DNA from: Delphinapterus leucas
Taxonomy: Eukaryota > Chordata > Mammalia > Artiodactyla > Monodontidae
Assembly: GCF_002288925.2 (NCBI RefSeq)
Contig: NW_022098001.1
Span: forward strand, 3,154,660-3,218,659
Direction: 5' to 3'
Length of the DNA: 64,000 nt
Below, piece by piece: positions 48,222-58,835 of this stretch; position 1 is the first letter of the stretch; each line of letters begins with the position of its first letter. The position numbers and the translations under genes were made by a program. Under the pieces are notes generated by a model. It did no database searches and had not been told where the DNA came from. It was given only the letters and a program-made list of their open reading frames with translations.

Positions 48222-48427
48222 GGGCTTCCCTGGTGGCGCAGTGGTTGAGAGTCCGCCTGCCGATGCGTGGGACACGGGTTCGTGCCCCGGTCTGGGAAGA
48301 TCCCACATGCCACAGAGCGGCTGGGCCCATGAGCCATGGCCTCTGAGCCTGCGCGTCTGGAGCCTGTGCACTGCAATGGGAGAGGCCACAGCAGCTAGAG
48401 GCCTGTGTACTGAAAAAAAAAAAAAAA
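48222..48427 (+). mobile_element. CHR-2 SINE
   Basis: Plus-strand CHR-2: GGGCTTCCCTGGTGGCGCAG head, GGGTTCGTGCCCCGGTC B-box region, ATCCCACATGCCACAGAGCG, and an A-rich tail at 48413-48427. Slightly more diverged than the 29-kb copy. No clear target duplication is visible. Frames of 60-110 codons on both strands are artefacts of its body. Confidence 0.95.
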
Positions 48428-49499
48428 GAAAGAAACTGTAAAAATGAAAACATATTTGAAAGTGCTTTTGAAAAATAGAGCAGAATAGTTAACCTTAGGA
48501 ACCTACCCCATCCCCCTGTCAGAAACAGTAGACAAGGAAGATAAATTGATTTAAAGTAACCAAAACAGAATTTTACATTATCCAGATTTTAAAAGTTGGT
48601 ATTATATTTAGAATTTACTTCTTGAAAGCTAGTTTTCTCTTCAAAGAAGATTAACGATTTGTCTCTTTCACTGTGTTTTATACCTAAGCATCTTTTTTGA
48701 TAAAGTTTTTTGGATGACTAATTTACAGCTCAATTAAAAATAAAAGAAAAAAATCTCACTTATGGGATAAATATCTCTTGTTATTCCTATAATAACTATT
48801 TCCAGCAATAGGTTGGTTAAGGAACACTTAGTTTCAAGCTTCATTTAAAGAAAAGAAAAGTGTATATGTTAATTTTCATTCTGTCATCAATTTGAAATTG
48901 GGCATTAACATCACTACTATTTCTGAAACCTCTAGAAAGGTTTTCTCTTTTAGATAAATAAAGAACCTTAGACTTTTTGTTGTTGCATGATGATCCAGTG
49001 TTAATTGACTTCTCTACAATTGGGTAGTTTGCTTTGAATTGGTTAAAGATTCCCTGTAATACTGAATTTCTTTTAGCTTAATCTGAAATATAAGAGGTCT
49101 AGCTTTTCCCAAGAAGATACCTTCCATTCTCTTCCAGTCTTTCTATACAATAAGGATTATAGAGCTTACATTCTACATTTTGAGTCCCTCTACCTGGAGT
49201 CAGCCTTTAAGACAGATTCCCTCCACTTAAGAGATCACTTATGCATTTTATAAAGGAAAACCCTTTGTCAAATATTGTCATCAATGAAGTATAAATACAC
49301 ATCCAGTAAGGCAACACACCAATCATCCAGATAAGTGAGATACTCACATGGTGTGCTCTAATGTTGTTTACTTTATTATAGCTATTTGCCAAAAATTCTC
49401 CATCTCATTTCAATACAAAACAAAGAAAACTGTTTACCAAATACTCCTCTGTTGAATAAGAATAATTGGTTTACTGGCTGTCTATTCCATCTGCTTTCT
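48428..49499. other. No feature recognised
   Basis: About 1 kb of AT-rich sequence with no recognised repeat. Short frames at 49207-49392 and 49382-49603 lack motifs. Confidence 0.45.
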
Positions 49500-49940
49500 A
49501 AAAGGTTTCTGTGTGGCAGAGACTGAAAAACTAAAAATTGCTTTTCAAACTCCCTTGCAGTGAGGGTTCTGGATACCAGGCAGGGTTTACAAATGAGATC
49601 CACTCATGATGGAAGTGAAGTAGAGGCCAGTGATTTGCTTTGGTGCTGTTTTCTGTGGGCAACCACAGCCAAAGACTTTGGGTCTTTCTAAATTGGCACT
49701 CTAGTGCCTGGTTGCTGCCATAGAGTTGCCCAGCAGCAGTTGTAAAGGTGCTGTGGTAGCCTTGTGATTCCTACTCCTTGATTGGGGCAGAAGGAACGGC
49801 CCCTCTGATTGGCAAGTTCCTCATTGTTACTGTGAGGGTCATTCCTGGAGGACCTGCCTAGAGTCTACTCCTTCCTTGTTTTGAATCCTTTTCTGATTCA
49901 AATAGCTAAAGTTTTGTTTCTTATAACTGTATTGTGGCTG
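49500..49940. repeat. Possible ancient interspersed repeat
   Basis: GAAAAACTAAAAATTGC, CAAACTCCCTTGCAGTGAGG and GTTCTGGATACC resemble a common mammalian repeat that has CTCCCTTGCAGCTAGG followed by a gap and AATGAGAT. The family is not identified and the boundaries are guesses. Confidence 0.3.
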
Positions 49941-50349
49941 ACAGTGTCTCAGAAAGAACAGTTTAGAAAAGTGTAGCTGAGGTGTATTTAAGTCAGAAAA
50001 TTCCAAGCATTTCCAAGAAACTCAGCCATTGACGTTTAAATTTTGTTGTAGCTTCCAGCACTTGGTGGATGGGTGATCACTGATCAATCATGCTTGATAG
50101 GAAGTGTAGCAAGATGCAAAGAGCAGAGCCTTTGAAGTCAGACAGGAGTGCACAGTCTAATGAGTTTCCAGTTAGAGCTATAGTTTCTAGACAGGCCGGC
50201 AAAAGAAATGTCACAAAATTAAAGAAGAAACCTAATCCTTTGATAAAGATAAAAGTTCCATGGTCATCAATGACAGGTTAGTGTTCCATGCCTGGGAAGG
50301 TAACCCATGCTAAGCTAGACCAAGTGAATAGACTCTGAGGATAGGAAAG

Positions 50350-50570
50350 AGAGTACAGCCTCTGGAAGGCAACAGTCCTGAGGTCTTCCATTAGTTTTGT
50401 TACTTATCAGCTGATCAAGATTTCCCTTAGTCTCTAAGCTTTACTTTCCACAGCTGTAAAACGTGAATATGAACCTTGCTTATAGGGTTGTTTTATTAGA
50501 AATAAGGCATGCAGAGCACCTATAGCACCTGGCATGCAACAGGTATTCACAAGTGGTAATGAACTATTAT
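50350..50570 (+). mobile_element. MIR SINE
   Basis: GTTACTTATCAGCTGATCAA, CTCTAAGCTTTACTTTCCAC, AGCTGTAAAACGTGAATATG, ATAGGGTTGTTTTATTAGA and CACCTGGCATGCAACAGGTA match MIR from the core to the 3' end in sense orientation. Confidence 0.85.
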
Positions 50571-52756
50571 TCCTTCAGCTTTCAATTTAGCAGCGAGTCT
50601 AGTCTTATTCACAGAGAAGCAAAAATAATAAAATATGAAAATCGAAACAGAAGAAAGCCAAAAAGATAAATAGCAAGATATAGAGCCAGAAGGGCTAATG
50701 ATGTCTCATAGGCCCTGAGACACAGGGAAAAAGGAAACATTCTCCTACAGTGAGAAGAAAGGAAATAAAGTAGTCTGGAGCCACAAAGAATCTAGGACAG
50801 AGCCCTCCTGCTGCATTAGCGCTGGGTGACTATAAAAACATGAGGTCTGCTCTCAGTGGTAGAGGTATGCATAGTGGATTCTATTATAATTCTGTTTTCA
50901 CTCAAAACTTGCCCCAAATTTTCTTTTGAGGTGAAACTCTCCAGTATTTTCTATAGCTCAAATTGATTATTTGAAGTAACATCAAAAGAAAGTAAAGATA
51001 CTTGTTACTTCAATGCAAGGAGATGGGAGAAGAGACACAAAATTATAAGATGCCTCTTGTGTAAAGTTAACCATGTTAATTGAAATTCAGCATGAGCGAT
51101 TCTTTGCTCCTTTAAAGCACAGAATATGGACAATACTGACTAAAACACATGTAAGGTGAACTCCATATTCTCTGCTTATTTGTGCCAGCATGGCTTAATG
51201 TCTACAGCCTACATGCAAGGCTTCTACAGTCAACTCAGCACAAAAATAACTGGCTCATTCAGTTAAATCAATCAAACTATTGGTCAGTTTAGTTAAACAA
51301 AAGCACGACCATTGTTTTACCGTGCAAATCAAACTCTTGTGTAGAGACAGATCTACAATCTTCTGGGTAATTTAATTTTCATTATTTTAAAAATCATGTT
51401 GAAATAGCATAATGTATGCATAATTTTTATAAACTCTTTGAGTGTGGATTCAGCTATACTTTTAGAAATGACTAACCATGTTTCATGTAGTTCAGTCTCC
51501 ACCTGGCATCATTTTTCTCAAGTTCAGTCTTCATCTGGTACCATTTTTCTGTAGGAAAGTTTCCCTTGGTCAGTCAGAAGTAGGCAGGAAAAGAACAACT
51601 GTCTTGAGTTTGTCTCAGAAATATGACGTTCCCTGGGGAGGCCATGAGCTCCAGACACTTCAGGAGACATCAGCAAGTTACACAGGTGATACGGATACAA
51701 CTTGGAGGTCCAGCTTAATTCAGAATGTGGTCCCATGCAGGTGTTTGAACAGATTAGGAATCTGGGAATGAGGCAGTAATACAGAACCATAATGGCATTA
51801 AGTACCTACCTGGTTACTGGCACTCTTGAGATCAGCAATCTCACTGAGACAACAGGGAGGGGCTATGACATCTTTACTCTTGGAGGCCAACCTCATGCAG
51901 AACCATGTGTTGCTTACTGACATCAAGTTCAAGTCCTCAGAAGGATTTCCTGCCAGTGATTTCAACTTTTCCCAGGTAGAAACATGAGTCCTCTCCCTTT
52001 CACAAGCTAAGGTTTCTTTCCAGCATGTTGGCAGCTCCAGTCCATGGTTTTCCCCAAGCCACTCCCTGATTCATAGACCCTGGTGCTATGGAGCACATTA
52101 GTAAGACTCTCACAGAATCTGGTGTAGCCATTTTATGCAAGAATCTCTACCATTTTCTTCCCAGGGCTTCTACCCTGGCCTCTTCCCGGGGTACTTGTGG
52201 CCAACAAATCTTATGTGCAATTCACACTATCCCCTCGATCAATCTGCACAATAAGACGGCTGGCCTACAGACTATCCTGGCGGTAGTACAATCACATGCT
52301 GTCTCTGGTAGAGACTCCATGCCTGCAGACAGGTCTGCTGCGGCCATTGCTTCCCCAGTTCGTTAGGGGAAGATGGCAAAATGCTAGCATGATGATGTTC
52401 CTTTTCTGGTCCTTCCCTCCCTCCACCTATTCTCTTTTCAGTGTCCTTATCACTTTTATCGTTTAACTCTCCAATCCATCTTAAAACCCATTTTGCATCT
52501 TAATATCTTATTAGCACTTTAAAATCAGTTGCTTTCATCTGATTCTACCCTGCTTGACATTTTTTACTTAAACTTTGGTTCTATTAAACATTAAATAGTT
52601 TGTGGAGTACATATATTATACCATTGAAGTTGTAATTTGATTTGAGACTAAAGAGAATAATAACCATCACAGCAATATTATATATTTGGCCCTTACTGCA
52701 TCTGGATGCTGTGTTAAGTACTTTACATGTACAATGATGGTACAGAATAATAATTT
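50571..52756. other. No gene or repeat recognised
   Basis: About 2.2 kb, with a less AT-rich patch at 51480-52380 holding frames of 92-97 codons (51478-51771 and 52088-52366 plus). These have no recognisable domain, start context or splice context. The patch could be an old retroviral or LTR remnant, but I see no diagnostic motif. Confidence 0.35.
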
Positions 52757-52985
52757 AAAAGCAGCAATATAATATCAGTCAACACAGATTTAAATCCTCA
52801 TTTGGCACTTTACTAGCATTGTAATCTAGGCAAATCAATGTTTCAAAGGCCTTCAATTTTTTCATGTATAAAATGGAAATCCTGCTAGTACCTACTCCAG
52901 GGCTATTCAGAGAATGAACTGAGATATTGCATGTAAAACTCTTAGTGAATGTTTGGTACTTAGCATATTAGCTGTTACTGATACT
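52757..52985 (+). mobile_element. MIR SINE
   Basis: CAACACAGATTTAAATCCTC, CTAGCATTGTAATCTAGGCA, CATGTATAAAATGGAAATCC and TAGTACCTACTCCAGGGCTA follow MIR in sense orientation over nearly full length. Confidence 0.8.
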
Positions 52986-52994
52986 AGCATTTTT

Positions 52995-53155
52995 TTCCAT
53001 TTAATGAGATTGATCACTATAACCCCATTATATAGATAAGGGAAATTAAAGTCCAGAGAAGCTAGGTAATTTGCCCAAGATCATGCAACTGGCAACTGCC
53101 TGAAAAGGTACTTATGCCCAGATCTGACTGCGGAACCTGGGCTCTGACACAGCAC
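52995..53155 (-). mobile_element. MIR SINE, opposite orientation
   Basis: CCCATTATATAGATAAGGGA, AGTCCAGAGAAGCTAGGTAA, TTGCCCAAGATCATGCAACT and GGAACCTGGGCTCTGACAC are the antisense of MIR. It lies head-to-tail against the plus-strand MIR at 52757. Confidence 0.8.
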
Positions 53156-53754
53156 ACTGGTAGTTCTTGCCTCATGTTCTTTAAAACTACAGATGTCCCC
53201 AGGTATGCCCATGGGGCTGCAGCTGCTCATAGGTGGCCTTTTATTATTTCCAGTTTCACAGATAACTTTAGTAACAGCTAAACAACGTACACTGCTTCCC
53301 ACATACAAATGAGTCTCAAAGCCTTTCTCATGGTGCTGTGATCAGGATAAAATGAGGAGTATATGAAACTCACTTATAAGATTATAACAACTGTCATGTG
53401 TCAAGAGCTATTATTTCCCTAATTGATAAAAGAAAGGATAAATGATTCTTAAGGGTAGAATTTCAAAGGAAATTCTTGGTTGTTGGGCAAAAAACCTTGC
53501 ACCTGACAAAAGGAAAGTTCATAGAAGACCCCTGAGTGGGTAAAGCAGTTTTTTGTGAGTTATGTTCTAACTCTGAAAGAAAATTTGGAAACTTTTTAGG
53601 CAAAAATATTAAAGAAAGAAAAAGAAACACACACACAAAACAAGAACAACAACAACCCAAAAGCTCTTGTTCCTTGGGGCAGAACAAGAATTTGAATCTC
53701 TGGGGTGAGTCATGCTATGAGGCCAACTGATCTTTCCATCAGGAACTGGCAGTT
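53156..53754. other. No feature recognised
   Basis: No recognised repeat. An A/C-rich low-complexity patch (ACACACACACAAAACAAGAA) is at 53629-53660. Confidence 0.45.
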
Positions 53755-54250
53755 TCTTGGACTCTGCTCTCTCCTCACATCCAGCATCATCAATCACTGT
53801 ACCTCTTTCAATCCAGTCCATCTTTCTTCTGTCCTTTTCCACTGCTTCTACTCTAAATCTCATTAACTTCTTTCCTAGAATATTTAAATATGCTCCTGAT
53901 CCCATCATTTCTACATGCAGACCACAGCCCAGCTTAAAATTGTTTTTCTAGCTGAACGTCAAGTTTCCTTACTTTGCCAGTCAAGGATATCCATAATCTG
54001 TCTCTAGCACTAATTTTCCAGGTCTTTCTTCCCCCCCCCAGTCATGTATTATTCTCCCTGCTGTGTCTTTGTATTATTACATTCAGTTGATCTTCTCTGC
54101 TACCTTTCCACATGTTCAAGCTTTGTCCTACTTTCAACGTGAACTTCCAAGACCATTTCCTCCATAATTGTCCTGGTCCCTTCAAGTAAATGTGATCTTG
54201 CCATCCCATGAACTCATGTCACGTGTTATTTATACACTTCTACAAATTGT
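53755..54250 (-). mobile_element. Probable L2-like LINE fragment
   Basis: The pyrimidine-rich order CCATCTTTCTTCTGTCCTTT, CATGCAGACCACAGCCCAGC, AGTTTCCTTACTTTGCCAG and ATGTTCAAGCTTTGTCCTAC resembles antisense L2 upstream of its 3' terminus. Strongly decayed and low certainty. Confidence 0.45.
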
Positions 54251-54255
54251 GGCAT

Positions 54256-54585
54256 TGTGGGGAGGAAAAAATTTTTCCTCTACCCAACTTAGATTCTCCA
54301 GCATGGGACCTGGTAAATTAGACTGGCCAGAGAGAGATTAACAGGAGAAAAACAAACATGTTTATTAATATTTGTATCATGAATGTATACATGGGAGCAC
54401 CAAATGAGTAACTCAGAGGGATGATTAGAACTTTGGTTTATCTCAAGCTAAATGGAGGTAAAGGAGTTTGCAGCTTCTGAGCAAGGGAGGCAGTTAAGGG
54501 AATGTGACCAGGGAAAGCATGGTAAACAAGAATTGCTTATTAAGGTTTGTTATGCATATTTAAGAAGTGCTTTCTCCATTGATAA
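54256..54585 (+). mobile_element. Older LTR-like element, copy 1, left piece
   Basis: Begins TGTGGGGAGGAAAAAATTTT and contains AGATTAACAGGAGAAAAAC and ATGTATACATGGGAG. The same order is found in copy 3 (62447 on) and, inverted, in copy 2 (58835 downward). The TG start and dispersed copies fit a class I ERV LTR of the MER52/MER61/MER66 general look; the exact family is not established. It breaks off at 54585 in TTTCTCCATTGATAA, where the minus-strand retrovirus begins, and resumes near 57236. Confidence 0.65.
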
Positions 54586-54668
54586 TGAGGCCAAAAACTT
54601 GGCCTCTGTGCACTGGTGCCGAATTGAATCTTGGAGATAGAGTTTTGGGTGAAGTAGAAAAGAATAGC

Positions 54669-54674
54669 TTTATT
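54669..54674 (-). terminator. LTR polyadenylation signal
   Basis: AATAAA on the minus strand within the LTR, downstream of the TATA-like box; would mark the R region of the provirus. Confidence 0.7.
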
Positions 54675-54754
54675 GATTTGCCAGACCAAGGGGGACACAG
54701 TGGGCTCATGCTCCTCAAAACAATGTGTCCCAACCTGGGAGGATTTGATGAGGA

Positions 54755-54764
54755 GCTTTATAGC
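54755..54764 (-). promoter_or_regulatory. LTR TATA-like box
   Basis: GCTATAAAGC on the minus strand, correctly placed relative to the LTR start and polyadenylation signal. Activity cannot be judged from sequence. Confidence 0.6.
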
Positions 54765-55183
54765 AATGATTCAAGAGCAGGGTTGCTGATAAGATTAGGG
54801 TGTGTGCAGGGCCAGCACTCCTTTAATCTGGTAATCTCTTGATGAGTTTCTCTGGTTCTTTTAATCTGGCCTCAGGTGGTCTTCTCTGGAATAAAGAACC
54901 TGACATCTTCCATTTGTTGGGGGTTTTAGTTCTGTAAATAGCTCAAAGATATTGTTATGTTTATCCCTTAAGATGGAACCAAAACCCTGCCCCAAGGCTG
55001 CACTATTGTTTCTTGGTGCTCCTCCCTTGTCTCTGCATCCCCTCCTGATTAGCAACTGTTCAAATTGGCTCTTTGGAACTCAGGGAAGGTCATGGAGGCT
55101 AGAGTCTATTCCCTACCAACAAGAAACAGGAGACACAGAAAGGCTTCTGTGCCCAGGAGACAACAGGGTCCTGCTCAGTTTCA

Positions 55184-55199
55184 CTCTCCCTTTTTCTTT
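55184..55199 (-). other. Retroviral polypurine tract
   Basis: AAAGAAAAAGGGAGAG on the minus strand abuts the TG of the LTR. This is the primer position for plus-strand DNA synthesis in retroviruses and fixes the LTR boundary. Confidence 0.75.
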
Positions 55200-55585
55200 G
55201 ATACTCCTCAATCTTGAGGAGAACAGATGTTGGACAAGAAAATGAATAATCATTTTGGATAGAGATGTTAATCATAAACTTGGCAGAGGAACTCAGTTTT
55301 AGGGAGACTTGGTTTTAATCCCCACTTAGATTTTATCTTTCCCCAAACCTTTCAGGGACAGGGCAATGATTACTCTGGCTACTTCCTGCTGAAATGGGGT
55401 GTAGTCTGCTTAAATTTGGGGGAACGGATACTGAATTAGAAATATTTGAGGTCCAAGTCCTAGATCTGAGTTTTGTATGATTAAGATCTCAATTTCTTTG
55501 TCTGCCATTTTGGCACAACAGACCCAGCTAGAGGTAGGAGGAGTGACAACTGGAACTTTAGTAGACAAAAATACGTCTCATTCTC
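55200..55585 (-). pseudogene. Retroviral env/3' region remnant, unresolved
   Basis: Sequence between the env scrap and the polypurine tract on the same strand. No intact frame and no recognisable transmembrane or fusion-peptide segment. Probably deleted env remains. Confidence 0.45.
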
Positions 55586-55903
55586 TTAGGAATTCAGGAA
55601 AATAAGTCTGAAACCCAGTCTGGAACTGGTTTGGGGAGGCTTGTTATGGCCAGTTATTTCCACACCATTCCCTGTAAGGGGGCAAACCCACCAAGGCAAT
55701 CCTGAAGACCCAGAAATAGGAAGCTGACCACATATCCAGCAGTTAGAATTATTGAAAGAATCAGCATATGAACCTATAGTTTTGTGGGGAAAGGTAAAAG
55801 GTATAAGAAAGGATAAGAAAACAGAACTTTCATTTCGCTTGCCAGAACAAATACTTAAGGTTTCCCAAAAGGTGAGATGTTCACTTCTTGGGAATCTGCT
55901 CAC
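55586..55903 (-). pseudogene. Env (surface subunit) remnant of class I ERV
   Basis: A 105-codon minus frame contains NCWICGQLP followed by a Ser/Gly-Leu-Pro-Trp-Trp segment, recalling the Cys-Trp-x-Cys region of gammaretrovirus-like Env surface subunits. The signal peptide, most of SU and all of TM are not recognisable, so the gene is broken. It lies directly downstream of the integrase end and upstream of the polypurine tract, as expected for env. Confidence 0.55.
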
Positions 55904-55950
55904 TGGCTATAGGCAGGCTTGGCTGGTCAGTCTCTGATAATCTTTTTACT

Positions 55951-56645
55951 CTAGTGTGATGTACGCATGGTTTTACTCCATACAATTTGAGAGGTATGAG
56001 TAGTAAGAAGAATGTCATAGGGTCCCTTCCATTTCTCTTCAAGCTGCTGCTCAGGTCCTTGCTCTTTCCACATTTCCAGCAGCACCCAGTATTCTGCTTT
56101 GAAGGGATGCAAGGGAGCTTCCAGGTGAGGGGGAGACCTCTGGGACACAAACTCAGGAGTAGCAGTTAACAGTTGGTCAATCTGTTGTACATACTGTTTA
56201 ATTTTTACCTCCTGCATGAGAAACGTTTCTCTTTCTTTACTCTTAGGAGCTAAGAATTGTCTCCCATATATAATTTTGTAAGGGCTCAATCCTAGCCTGC
56301 TTCTAGGGGCCAACTGTACATGGAGGAGAGCAATTGGCAAGACCTTGTCCCATTTTAGATGAGTTTCCTCCATAGCTTGGTGAGAGTTTTCTTCAGGGTG
56401 TGATTCATCTTCTCGGCCTTTCCTGTAGATTGGGGTCTCCATGACGAATGAAGTTTCCATTTTATATCTAAAGCTTTATTTACTGTTTGTGTTATTTCTG
56501 TGACAAAAGCAGATCCGTTGTCACTCTGAATAGTAGAGGGAAGGCCGTACCTAGGAATAATGTCCTTAAGAAGGGCTTGTGTCACTTCTGATGCTTTTTC
56601 CATTCTGGCTGGGAAGGCCTCTACTCAACCTTGATCCACGTATAA
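55951..56645 (-). pseudogene. Pol remnant: integrase core and C-terminal domain, frameshifted
   Basis: Integrases join viral DNA ends to host DNA through a D,D-35-E triad. The frame at 56355-56603 shows PSTIQSDNGSAF with the second catalytic Asp, and STGKAEKMNHTLK with the Glu exactly 35 residues later, so two triad residues are retained. The first Asp lies in an upstream segment (LYVDQG, near 56640) separated by a stop. The C-terminal part (55951-56460) is in a different frame: LAPRSRLGLSPYKIIYG and EKWKGPYDILLTTHT are typical of gammaretroviral integrase. A frameshift near 56370-56400 separates the two. The N-terminal zinc-binding domain is missing. Confidence 0.88.
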
Positions 56646-56659
56646 TCCTCATAAATCTT

Positions 56660-57235
56660 TAGGCAAAGTCTCGTTGAAGAGGGTGGGGGAATTTTTAAAT
56701 CCTTGTGGCAGCACCATCCAGCAGTACTGACTTGTCGTTTTGGAATTGGAGTCTTGCCATTCAAAGGCAAATAGCAACTGCAATTTCTTTTCTACTGGAA
56801 TACAGAAAAAGGCATCCTTCAAATCTAATACAGTGAAGTAATCATAATCTCCAGGTATGGTTCTTAAGTAAGGTATATGGGTTTGGAACTGTAGGATGAA
56901 TGTCCTAAATTATTTCACTTATGGCTCACACATCCTGAACGAATAAGTATTCATTGGTATGAGGTTTCTTGACCGGAAGAATAGGAGTATTATAAGGAGA
57001 CCTGCAGGGTCTACTTAGTCCATACTTTAGAAATCCGTTTAAAACCGGCTGGATTCCTTGTACGGCCTCTTTCTTAAGTGGGTATTGTTATTTTCCTTGG
57101 ATATGAGGCTCCCATTTTTACAGTGATAGAGACTGGGGAGGCAAATCTGGCCTGTCTGCGTGCCCCATCAGCACAGACAGCCTTACTCACTTTTTCTGTG
57201 ATCTTCTCCAGAATCAGAATGGTTGCCTTTTACTG
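56660..57235 (-). pseudogene. Pol remnant: reverse transcriptase N-terminal part
   Basis: Conceptual minus-strand reading shows RT landmarks in order. QYPLKKEAVQGIQPV and SPYNTPILPVKK lie around 56985-57090, VLDLKDAFF (first catalytic Asp) near 56809-56838, and LPQGFKNSPTLF near 56683-56718. Stops and frame changes interrupt them. The sequence then passes directly into integrase at about 56645-56660. The YxDD active-site region, the RNase H domain and the integrase N-terminus are deleted. Protease, gag and the 5' LTR are absent beyond 57235. Confidence 0.82.
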
Positions 57236-57480
57236 ATATTGGAGAGGGAGGCATCTCTACGAAGAGAAATTTCCTTTAAAAATGTAAATTTCCTTTATAA
57301 AAGGAAAACTTGTACTTGTTTCTAGAGCTTTTCCTGCTTGTTCTCAATGTACTTTAGTTCAAAATAATCCGTATGCCAGAGAGGTATTTGGGGGTGATGT
57401 ATCCTGGTACCCTTCAGCATGCATCATTCATTACCTTATATCCAAAAACATTGAATCTTGTCTCATAGTATTACTACATT
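57236..57480 (+). mobile_element. Older LTR-like element, copy 1, right piece
   Basis: TTCTAGAGCTTTTCCTG, AATAATCCGTATGCCAGAGA and GGTATTTGGGGGTGATG align with copy 3 at 62922-63000 (TTCAGAGCTTCTCCTG, AAATCCATATGCCAAAGAGG) and with inverted copy 2. This is the part of copy 1 expected to follow 54585 if the retrovirus is removed, allowing for some loss at the right junction. Confidence 0.55.
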
Positions 57481-58835
57481 TGGATTGTCCTAACACAGAT
57501 TAAACTTGGGAACATTTCCCTTTCTGCCTCAGCAAGAAAGATGCTTTAAAAGGGGAAAAAATGAGGTCCAGCTCTTTTAAAAGAGCCTGGGTGGGTGGCT
57601 GAGGTGGGGTGCACTCTGCAATCACCGAGTCATCATGCCTACCCTCAGGAGAGAAAAGCACTTGGAAACACTAAAAGTTGCTTTACTTAAGGAAGATTGG
57701 TGTGACTGGGTGGCCCCACTGTCCTTGGAAAGAAAACAGAACAAAGCCTTTTATGTTTCTTAGTTTAAACTAAGAGCAGCCCCAGGATTGGGAGAGTTGG
57801 CAGATGCTCATCCCAATCGTGACCCACCCACCCTCTGAAGCTAGTGAAGAGCAACAGAATATGCCACTCCAAAACACATCTCTTTGGCATAAGGATTATT
57901 TTTAGCCCATTATATTTGAGGAAGAGCAGACACAGGGGAATCTCTGAAAACGGAATAGAAATCGCGCTTTTGTAAGGGACACTTACATTTATAAAGGCAA
58001 TCTCCATTTGTAAGGGTGTCTGCCTCTCCGTCCCAGGAAGAGGAGGGGGACTTTCAATCTCCAGAAATTCTTATCAGTGGAGAAGGCAACAACTTAAATC
58101 TGCATAGCAACCCTTACTCTTGTTACCAAGCTTTTCCTGGTAACCTCCCATAACTGGCCTCCCCTTCAAAATGTCTTTCTTTTGTCTTGCTGGAGATGGT
58201 ATTTCAGATGGTAGCTTTTGGCCATTTCTGGTAGTTTTTCTGGGTATCTCCCATGTATACAGGAGGTATACATGTTGACGAAATAAAATTCCTATTTTAT
58301 GGCAGGATGAAAACATTTTAAATATAAATTATTTCTTTGCCAATTTGGGCCTCATGTGCATCTGCATTAACCAGACCTGCTTAGGAGATAACATTCCTTG
58401 CTTCTTAATCACATCAAGGGTTACAACTCCTTAGGAGATAACCTTCCTTCTTAATCTTTTAATGGGCCAGGATGACACATGACCCACTATGTGCTTCTTT
58501 GTACATGTAGATCTGGACTGTGTAAAGTGTCAATACATCATCTGAAATATAACCCTTTGTCTCAAAAATGTATACAACTGCTTTGACCTCTAATGGGCAA
58601 AACAGTCCTCAGAGCTTTCTGAAATACTGTTTTCCAGGTTATAATCCTCAGGTTGTCTCATATAAAATTTTCCATTTCTTTCTTGATTAACTATTAATTT
58701 TTCCATCAAGAATGTTACTAAACTTCTGTTGGTTTTTCTCCAGTTAATCTGTCTTTTATTATGGGGGCAGGGTCTCAGTCAGGAACCTAGAAGGGTGGAA
58801 GAAAAATTATTTTTCTTCCCTTACCCTGTCCTGTG
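57481..58835 (-). mobile_element. Older LTR-like element, copy 2 (inverted), with inner insertion
   Basis: On the minus strand this starts near 58835 with a GGGAAGAAAAATAATTTTTC head, then AAAGACAGATTAACTGGAG. After a break it continues with ATACATGGGAGATACCCAG, AATACCATCTCCAGC, CTTCTCCACTGATAAG and TTATGCCAAAGAGATG to about 57800. A possible U3/R/U5 continuation reaches about 57580. Most of it aligns with copy 3 in the same order. 58277-58711 is foreign to the family and is listed separately. The 57481-57580 end is uncertain. Confidence 0.6.
58277..58711. mobile_element. Unidentified ~435-bp insertion in LTR copy 2
   Basis: This block is absent from copies 1 and 3 at the corresponding position, and ATGTT occurs at both edges (58272-58276 and 58712-58716), compatible with a 5-bp target duplication. 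It contains a diverged internal repeat, TTAGGAGATAACATTCCTTG / TTAGGAGATAACCTTCC (58382 and 58431). The family is not recognised; a solo LTR is possible. Confidence 0.4.

Larger units (their letters stand above)
54586..55183 (-). mobile_element. 3' LTR of class I endogenous retrovirus
   Basis: On the minus strand the LTR starts TGAAACTGAGCAGG directly after a polypurine tract and ends CCTCA, giving TG...CA termini and a length of about 598 bp. It carries a TATA-like GCTATAAAGC (54755-54764), about 85 bp upstream of an AATAAA polyadenylation signal (54669-54674), the normal U3-R arrangement. The end-on contact with the older LTR at 54585/54586 marks the integration site. The matching 5' LTR is absent. 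Confidence 0.8.

Noticed and set aside
52088..52366. Retroviral gag or pol fragment
   Set aside because: The region is less AT-rich and open for 92 codons, but shows no retroviral motif, unlike the clear pol at 56-57 kb.
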